Assembly (NCBI RefSeq): GCF_014359955.1
Contig: NZ_JACIYL010000061.1
Span: forward strand, 1 to 10,834
Length of the DNA stretch: 10,834 nt
Origin: Thermogutta sp.
GTDB taxonomy: Bacteria; Planctomycetota; Planctomycetia; Pirellulales; Thermoguttaceae
Direction: 5' to 3'
Part shown: positions 1 to 4,945 of the stretch, one piece after another
Numbering within the stretch: position 1 is the first letter of the stretch
How the letters are laid out: each line of letters begins with the position of its first letter
Program-made: the position numbers and the translations under genes
The notes under the pieces: model-generated
The model's database searches: none
Seen by the model: only the letters and a program-made list of their open reading frames with translations
Told to the model about the DNA's origin: nothing

Positions 1-239
1 TTAGTTTTGTGTCATCACATAGCTCGGAACTCAAAAGAAGAAACAATCGCGCTTGCGGAAACAATCAGCGGTGCTACTGAAAAACTGATTGTCCACCTTC
101 ACCATTCGCCATTCGCTATTCGCTATTCGCTAAAACAAATCGAACCAAGTTGGGATTGAAACGAATAAAGGGGCGAATGGCGAATGGCGAATAGCGAATA
201 GCACTGCTGGCGGACTGTCAGTCGAAATTGCGGTCGCAT
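1..239. repeat. 239-bp tandem unit, copy 1 (heptad hairpin with constant core)
   Basis: This is the first of three tandem units; the left edge is cut by the window, so the array may extend upstream. The unit holds a long inverted repeat at 104-202. Its left arm is four 7-bp repeats, ATTCGCC then three ATTCGCT (104-131). The centre is 33 nt (132-164) beginning AAAACAAATCG and ending GGGATTGAAACGA. The right arm is four heptads GCGAATG/GCGAATA (173-200). Bases 1-112 are identical to 479-590. No credible gene lies here: open frames across it simply translate the heptads. Confidence 0.85.
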
Positions 240-478
240 GGTAACACTGCGGTTTTGGCGAGGCTGGAATTGAAAAGAACACTAATCGGCGATACCGGAA
301 ACAATTACCGCTAGTCCTGCAAAAACGGCCACCAACATCTCCACTCGCCACTCGCCATTCGCTACTCGCCAAAACAAATCGAACCAAGTTGGGATTGAAA
401 CGATTTAAAAGCGAGTGGCGAGTAGCGAGTGGCGAGTAGTATTCCTGGTGCACGTCGAACGGAAGAGTGCAGCGCTTC
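240..478. repeat. 239-bp tandem unit, copy 2 (diverged)
   Basis: This middle unit has the same layout as its neighbours but much diverged flanks, roughly 60% by eye with a one-base shift; the shared block CGGAAACAAT is at 56-65 and 296-305. The hairpin spans 343-438. Its left heptads are mostly ACTCGCC (343-370) and its right heptads GCGAGTG/GCGAGTA (411-438), so the T-to-C change in one arm is matched by A-to-G in the other. The 33-nt centre (371-403) is identical to those of copies 1 and 3, exactly 239 bp from each. Confidence 0.8.
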
Positions 479-680
479 TTAGTTTTGTGTCATCACATAG
501 CTCGGAACTCAAAAGAAGAAACAATCGCGCTTGCGGAAACAATCAGCGGTGCTACTGAAAAACTGATTGTCCACCTTCACCATTCGCCATTCGCTATTCG
601 CTACTCGCCAAAACAAATCGAACCAAGTTGGGATTGAAACGAATAAAGGGGCGAATGGCGAATGGCGAATGGCGAATGGC
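479..680. repeat. 239-bp tandem unit, copy 3 (near-identical to copy 1)
   Basis: This copy matches copy 1 over about 200 bp, differing only inside the heptad arms. The hairpin spans 582-680: left heptads 582-609, constant centre 610-642, right heptads (four GCGAATG) 651-678. A further 37 bp or so may belong to the unit, but similarity past 680 is weak. Bases 681-804 contain no gene or repeat that I can identify. Confidence 0.83.
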
Positions 681-804
681 CGGTGGCGAGCATCGCGGCC
701 GGGGAAGAATAACGTCGCTCAAAAGATCATGGCCGGCAGGCGCTCGTGCTGTCTTGCCCAGACGGCCGTTCCAACCCGATTCGAACTCGTCTTCCAAGCT
801 AACG

Positions 805-832
805 GTAGGGGCAATTCATGAATTGCCCCTAC
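805..832. repeat. Family A palindrome, copy A1
   Basis: Perfect 28-bp palindrome whose half-site is GTAGGGGCAATTCA. It opens the first REP-like block at 805-1096. The same element recurs at 1097 and 1514, and in degenerate form at 1880 and 9225. Confidence 0.85.
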
Positions 833-838
833 AACGTC

Positions 839-1096
839 GGAGGGACGTGCTTGTCACGTCCGCCGTTCGACGTTGGATCATCCATTCCCTTTCCCCGGGC
901 ACGACAAGCGTGACCCTCCGGTGTTTCGGAGGGACGTGCTTGTCACGTCCGCCGTTCGGCGTTGGATCGTCCATTCCCTTTCCCCGGGCACGACAAGCGT
1001 GACCCTCCGACCTTTCGGAGGGACGTGCTTGTCACGTCCGCCGTTCGACGTTGGATCATCCATTTCCTTTCCCCCGGCACGACAAGCGCTCTACCG
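839..1096. repeat. REP/BIME-like array, block 1 (family B)
   Basis: Five and a half REP-like hairpins alternate in orientation. Forward copies start at 839, 928 and 1017: foot GGAG, stem GGACGTG, loop CTTGT, stem CACGTCC. Reverse copies start at 897 and 986: stem GGGCACG, loop ACAAG, near-complementary stem CGTGACC, foot CTCC. A truncated reverse copy is at 1075-1088. Forward and reverse copies are joined by a 35-nt linker containing TGGATCATCCA, itself a small palindrome. The forward-reverse pair repeats every 89 bp. Each junction between a reverse and the next forward copy forms a further hairpin, CCCTCCG with CGGAGGG. Open frames here are repeat translations, not genes. Confidence 0.85.
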
Positions 1097-1124
1097 GTAG
1101 GGGCAATTCATGAATTGCCCCTAC
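1097..1124. repeat. Family A palindrome, copy A2
   Basis: Identical to the 805-832 palindrome and exactly 292 bp downstream of it. It sits where the reverse family B hairpin starting at 1075 loses similarity, so it marks the boundary between the two tandem REP blocks. Confidence 0.85.
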
Positions 1125-1130
1125 AATTCC

Positions 1131-1366
1131 GGATGGACCTGGTTCTCCCGCCCGTTTTTCGAGGCTGGATCAACTATTCGCCTTCCCCGGGCACGACAAG
1201 CGTGCCCCTCCGGTGTTTCGGAGGGACGTGCTTGTCACGTCCGTCGTTCGACGTTACATCATCCGTTCCTTTTCGGCGGGCACGACAAGCGTGCCCCTCC
1301 GACCTTTCGGAGGGACGTGCTTGTCGGGTCCGCTTATCCCTGTTGGATCATCCCTTGCCTTTCCCC
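1131..1366. repeat. REP/BIME-like array, block 2 (family B)
   Basis: Second copy of the block at 839-1074, offset exactly 292 bp. It has a degenerate forward hairpin at 1131-1153, reverse at 1189, forward at 1220, reverse at 1278 and forward at 1309. The reverse copies here have perfect stems (GGGCACG with CGTGCCC). The last forward copy has a mismatched stem (GGACGTG against CGGGTCC). The junction loops GTGTTT and ACCTTT occur in the same order as in block 1, supporting duplication of the whole block. Confidence 0.83.
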
Positions 1367-1464
1367 GGGGACTAAAGTCCCTCGCCGAAAGCGGGGCCAA
1401 AGCCCCGCACTCCATGGAGTGCGGCGATTCATCGCCGCTTTTTCGTGAAGGCTTTAGCCTTCAC
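1367..1464. repeat. Family C five-hairpin cassette, copy C1
   Basis: Five palindromes follow one another. They are GGGGACT/AGTCCC (1367-1381), GCGGGGC/GCCCCGC around CAAA (1391-1408), GCACTCCATGGAGTGC (1407-1422), GCGGCGAT/ATCGCCGC (1421-1438, after a shared GC) and GTGAAGGCT/AGCCTTCAC (1445-1464). The cassette starts 58 bp after the forward REP at 1309, precisely where a reverse REP would be expected. The TTTTTC between the last two stems gives a weak terminator look, but no gene ends upstream of it. Confidence 0.82.
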
Positions 1465-1513
1465 CACCTTGGCGGTTTCCCGAGCTTTTCCCGACCACGA
1501 AACCTGTCCACCG

Positions 1514-1541
1514 GTAGGGGCCATTCATGAATGGCCCCTAC
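1514..1541. repeat. Family A palindrome, copy A3 (paired variant)
   Basis: Perfect 28-bp palindrome like those at 805 and 1097, but with an A-to-C change in the left half matched by T-to-G in the right half (GCCATTC with GAATGGC). Symmetry is therefore kept by a double change. Confidence 0.85.
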
Positions 1542-1553
1542 AACGATGGTGTC

Positions 1554-1693
1554 GGAGGGACCCGCTCGTCGGGTCCGATGAACACCAATTGATGATCCAT
1601 CCCGCTTCCCCGGGCACGACAAGCGTGCCCCTCCGATTTTTGGAAAACCCTTCGCGCCGAAACATCCCTCGGAGGGACCTGCTCGTCAGGTCC
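1554..1693. repeat. REP/BIME-like array, block 3 (family B variants)
   Basis: Forward hairpins at 1554 (GGAG foot, stem GGACCCG, loop CTCGT, stem CGGGTCC) and 1671 (stem GGACCTG, loop CTCGT, stem CAGGTCC) flank a reverse copy at 1612-1634 (GGGCACG, ACAAG, CGTGCCC, CTCC). The 35-nt linker between 1577 and 1611 keeps its length and the GATCCAT core. Stem sequences differ from blocks 1 and 2 by fully compensated changes. An extra 28 bp lies between the reverse copy and the second forward copy. Confidence 0.83.
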
Positions 1694-1730
1694 GTCGTTT
1701 GACATTGGATCATCCATGGCCTTTCTTTCG

Positions 1731-1830
1731 GCGGGGACTGAAGTCCCGCGCCGAAAGCGGGGCTAAAGCCCCGCACTCCATGGAGTGCGGCGATTTATCG
1801 CCGCTTTTTGGTGAAGGCTTTAGCCGTCAC
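1731..1830. repeat. Family C five-hairpin cassette, copy C2
   Basis: Second copy of the cassette at 1367-1464, with hairpins in the same order: 1731-1749, 1757-1774, 1773-1788, 1787-1804 and 1811-1830. Differences fall mainly in loops (CAAA to TAAA, TTC to TTT). The last stem carries one mismatch. As in C1, it begins about 58 bp after a forward REP (1671), taking the place of the reverse REP. Confidence 0.82.
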
Positions 1831-1879
1831 AACCCCGCGGTTGGTGCGTTTTGCCGCGAACACGAGAAGCCGTCTCCTG

Positions 1880-1904
1880 GTAGGGCCAATTCATGAACCA
1901 CCCC
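1880..1904. repeat. Family A palindrome, degenerate copy A4
   Basis: The left half GTAGGGCCAATTCATGAA is recognisable but the right half has decayed, so dyad symmetry is largely lost. It closes the repeat region. The remaining stretch to the hom start (1905-2152) contains only a small hairpin at 1950-1963 (CGGGA, ATTG, TCCCG) and no gene or promoter that I can support. Confidence 0.6.
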
Positions 1905-2152
1905 GAGCGGAATTTGCTTGCTGCGCATCAACCCGCGGTCAAGGAAAGACGGGAATTGTCCCGACCGGAACCGGACGCTTCTGGACGGTCCCTTCAGGCC
2001 CTCTGTGCTTTACCTTTCAAGCTGGCTGATTTACGATAACGATTTACACTCTGACTGGCAGGATTGTGCTTGAACCATCCCCGGAGCGCTGGGAGGGGAG
2101 GCGCTTTTGAAGGTGTTCGGGGTATCGTCCAGCGGACAGGCTATCAATCTCC

Positions 2153-3451
2153 ATGACTCCAGTAAAAATTGCCGTCATCGGTTTTGGAACGATCGGGTCC
2201 GGTGTGGCCAAGCTCCTTCTCGAGCATGGCGACCGGATTTCGCGGCGGGCGGGACGCCCCCTCGAGCTTGTGCGGATCGTGGACAAGGACCTCGTTCGTC
2301 CACGCAACGTCAGTGTGCCAAGGCAGCTACTCACCGACGATATTGATAGCGTCATCCAAGATCCCTCGATTTCGATCGCGGTGGAACTCATCGGCGGGCT
2401 GGAGCCTGCCCGCTCCATCGTGCTGTCCCTTCTGGAACATGGAAAAGATGTCGTCACCGCCAACAAGGCGCTCCTTGCCGAACACGGTCCGGAGCTCTTC
2501 GAAGCCGCCCGACGGTTGGGCCGATCAATTGCCTTCGAGGCATCGGTGGCCGGCGGAATTCCGATCATCGCTGCGATTGGGGAAAGTCTCACCGCCAACG
2601 AGATCCTTTCCATCCATGCCATTCTCAATGGGACCAGCAATTACATCCTCACCCAGATGGAGGAACAGGGGCAGGAATATGCAGCAGCGCTGGCCGAAGC
2701 GCAACGGCTCGGGTATGCGGAAGCCAATCCCGCCATGGACGTCAGTGGCGCGGATGCCGCCCAAAAGCTGGCCATCCTTGCCCAGCTTGCCTTCGGAGCG
2801 GAGGTCAACTGGAAGGAAATCCCGCGGGTGGGAATCGATACCGTCCAGGCGGCCGACATGCGTTACGCCACAGAACTGGGATACCATATCAAACTGCTGG
2901 CGGTTGCGGAACGGGTCGATGGAGACCTGGAGCTTCACGTCTCGCCGACGCTCGTGAAAAAAGGCACACCGCTGGGCGAGGTTCGCGGCGCGTATAACGC
3001 GATCCGCATCGTGGGGGATGCCGTGGGACGGGTGTTTTTCCACGGACTGGGGGCCGGTCAGATGCCGACCGCCTCGGCAGTGGTGGCCGACATCATCGAC
3101 ACGGCGGTAGGGCGTGCGGCGATTACCTTCCGCACCCTGCGGCTTTGGTCCAATGAAGGGCCCAAAGTCCGGCTCCGCAATCCCGATGAAAGTAAAAGTC
3201 GCTTTTATCTGCGATTCAACGTGCAGGACCGGCCGGGTGTTCTGGCCGAGATTGCCGGAATCCTGGGACGGAACCAAATCTCCATTGCGTCTGTCATCCA
3301 GCATGAGACCGAAGAAGAGGCCGAAGGGATTGTTCCCCTGGTGATCATGACTCACGCAGCGGCCGAGGGCCCTATGCGTCGAGCGATGGAACAAATCGAT
3401 CAACTTCCCGTGGTGCGCCCCGGCAGTGTGTGGATGCGGGTCCGCGATTAG
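2153..3451 (+). CDS. hom: Homoserine dehydrogenase
   Basis: NAD(P)-dependent homoserine dehydrogenase, a cytoplasmic enzyme reducing aspartate 4-semialdehyde to homoserine, the branch to threonine and methionine. The 432 residues match the usual length of the monofunctional, ACT-containing form. An N-terminal Rossmann fold shows GFGTIG (10-15) and TANKALLA (102-109, Lys105). The catalytic domain shows GGIPII (134-139), NGTSNYIL (159-166), DVSGADAAQKL (196-206, with the expected catalytic Lys205) and GLGAGQMPTASAVVADI (298-314). A C-terminal ACT domain (about 351-425, with VQDRPGVLAEIAGIL) suggests feedback control, typically by threonine. The usual ADP before the DVxG motif reads ANP. The ATG start puts the Rossmann strand at the very N-terminus; the ribosome site upstream is weak. 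It leads a same-strand group with the next two genes. Confidence 0.96.
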   Translation: MTPVKIAVIGFGTIGSGVAKLLLEHGDRISRRAGRPLELVRIVDKDLVRPRNVSVPRQLLTDDIDSVIQDPSISIAVELIGGLEPARSIVLSLLEHGKDVVTANKALLAEHGPELFEAARRLGRSIAFEASVAGGIPIIAAIGESLTANEILSIHAILNGTSNYILTQMEEQGQEYAAALAEAQRLGYAEANPAMDVSGADAAQKLAILAQLAFGAEVNWKEIPRVGIDTVQAADMRYATELGYHIKLLAVAERVDGDLELHVSPTLVKKGTPLGEVRGAYNAIRIVGDAVGRVFFHGLGAGQMPTASAVVADIIDTAVGRAAITFRTLRLWSNEGPKVRLRNPDESKSRFYLRFNVQDRPGVLAEIAGILGRNQISIASVIQHETEEEAEGIVPLVIMTHAAAEGPMRRAMEQIDQLPVVRPGSVWMRVRD

Positions 3452-3581
3452 CGCGTGCCCCAGGGTGCACGTGCTCTCCTGGTTTTCAGCTCTGTCGCGA
3501 GGATCAAGGCTAAAAAAGGAGATTAAAAGAGAGTGAAGTCACCGCCACGCGGGCCACAGATCTTTCAAGACGATTTTTCCC

Positions 3582-4793
3582 ATGAAATACGCGATCATCA
3601 TTCCTGACGGTTGTGCCGACGAGCCGCAGGAGGCACTGGGTGGAAAGACCCCGCTAGAAGCGGCGCGAACTCCTGCGATGGATGAAATTGCGCGGCAGGG
3701 CGTGGTCGGGCTGGCTAATCACGTGCCCCAAACTCTGCCTGCCGGCTCTGACGTCGCCAATCTCAGCCTGCTCGGCTACGATCCACAGGCCTATTACACG
3801 GGAAGGGCTCCCCTGGAAGCGGCAGCCCAGGACATCGAGCTGGGGCCTAACGACTGGGCCATCCGCTGCAACCTGGTGACGATCATCGACCAGGTCATGC
3901 GGGACTTTACGGCCGGGCACATCTCCACCGAGGAAGCCCGGCAGTTGATGGCGGCGCTCCAGGAAAAGCTGGGCTCCGAGCAGTTGCAGTTCTACGCCGG
4001 AGTGAGCTACCGGAATCTGCTCATTTATCGCGGAGGGAATCAACCTGCCCCGTTTTCCCGCGACACATTCACGGTGCCGCCCCACGACCTGACCGACCAA
4101 AGCGTCCTGGATGCTTACCCCCGTGGACCGGGAAGTGACCTTCTGGCCCGACTCATGGCCGAAAGTGAAGCCGTGCTCGCGGACCATCCCGTCAATCAGG
4201 CACGAAAAAAGGCGGGCAAGCTGCCTGCCACGAACATCTGGCTGTGGGGACTGGGCGGGGCCCCGCAACTTCCCCGATTTGAAGAGCGTTACGGGGTGAA
4301 GGGGGCCATGATCACCGCTGTCGATTTGCTGCGGGGACTGGCGGCCCTGTTCGGCTGGCCGCGAATCGAAGTGCCCGGGGCCACCGGGTATATCGACACC
4401 GATTACGCGGCCAAAGGACGTCACGCCGTGACCGCCCTCGCCGAATACGACCTGGTGTGCGTGCACATTGAGGCGCCCGACGAGGCCAGCCACGAGGGCA
4501 GCATCAAGGAGAAGATTCGCGCCCTGGAAAATATCGACGAAAAAATCGTGGCCCCTGTTTGGGAAGCCCTTCGCTCGTATGGTGAATACCGCATCATGGT
4601 GTCCCCCGACCATCCCACGCCCGTCCGCATCAAAACACACAGCCACGGATATGTGCCGTTCGCCATAGCTGGCACGGGTATCAAATCAGGAAACGCCCCC
4701 GCTTACCACGAAAAAGCGGCGGAGCAGTCGGGCCTGGTCTTTCCTGAAGGTTGGAGGGTCATGGAATATTTTCTTCACGGGGAGGGCCGCTAG
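3582..4793 (+). CDS. ApgM-type phosphoglycerate mutase-like protein, probable homoserine kinase
   Basis: A 403-residue member of the archaeal-type cofactor-independent phosphoglycerate mutase family (alkaline phosphatase superfamily). Metal and catalytic motifs are visible: PDG (Asp9), GSDVANLSLLGYDP (55-68, probable nucleophile Ser56), RAPLEA (75-80), HIEAPDEASHEG (295-306, Asp300 and His304), SPDHPTP (341-347, Asp343 and His344) and THSHGYVPF (352-360). The family includes true 2,3-bisphosphoglycerate-independent mutases (3-phosphoglycerate to 2-phosphoglycerate) and a bacterial branch long labelled 'proposed homoserine kinase' (TIGR02535) because it sits beside threonine genes. Lying between hom and lysC favours homoserine kinase, which would supply O-phosphohomoserine for threonine synthase. 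That assignment is inference from context. The start has no good ribosome site nearby; an AAGGAG lies 60 bp upstream at 3516-3521. Confidence 0.88.
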   Translation: MKYAIIIPDGCADEPQEALGGKTPLEAARTPAMDEIARQGVVGLANHVPQTLPAGSDVANLSLLGYDPQAYYTGRAPLEAAAQDIELGPNDWAIRCNLVTIIDQVMRDFTAGHISTEEARQLMAALQEKLGSEQLQFYAGVSYRNLLIYRGGNQPAPFSRDTFTVPPHDLTDQSVLDAYPRGPGSDLLARLMAESEAVLADHPVNQARKKAGKLPATNIWLWGLGGAPQLPRFEERYGVKGAMITAVDLLRGLAALFGWPRIEVPGATGYIDTDYAAKGRHAVTALAEYDLVCVHIEAPDEASHEGSIKEKIRALENIDEKIVAPVWEALRSYGEYRIMVSPDHPTPVRIKTHSHGYVPFAIAGTGIKSGNAPAYHEKAAEQSGLVFPEGWRVMEYFLHGEGR

Positions 4794-4945
4794 GGCAGGT
4801 GCTTCCTCACCAACGTCGCGAACGTGACCGTCCCTGGGATCGGAAATACTGTGGCACAATCAATCTTCCAGGCGCTCCCATCACAAGCCGAAAGAAGATC
4901 GTTGAGAAGGAACCATACCTGCAGGTGAATCGAGGGTGACAGACA

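Noticed and set aside
132..642. CRISPR array
   Set aside because: Only three copies at 239-bp spacing, with the intervals partly repeated among themselves and flanked by inverted heptads; no cas gene in the window.
765..800. tRNA T-arm-like sequence on the minus strand (GTTCGAATC)
   Set aside because: The bases flanking the TTCGAAT loop do not form a proper 5-bp stem, and no acceptor or anticodon arm can be placed.
130..1896. Many open frames on both strands in the first 1.9 kb
   Set aside because: They translate the heptads and palindromes. The proteins are repetitive, overlap in several frames, have no ribosome site or domain, and belong to the kind of spurious products such repeats give.
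805..1904. Insertion sequence
   Set aside because: No transposase frame, no target duplication and no long terminal inverted repeats; only short hairpins.
2525..3403. Long minus-strand open frames opposite hom, ApgM-like and lysC genes
   Set aside because: The plus-strand products carry complete family motifs over their full length; the antisense frames show none.
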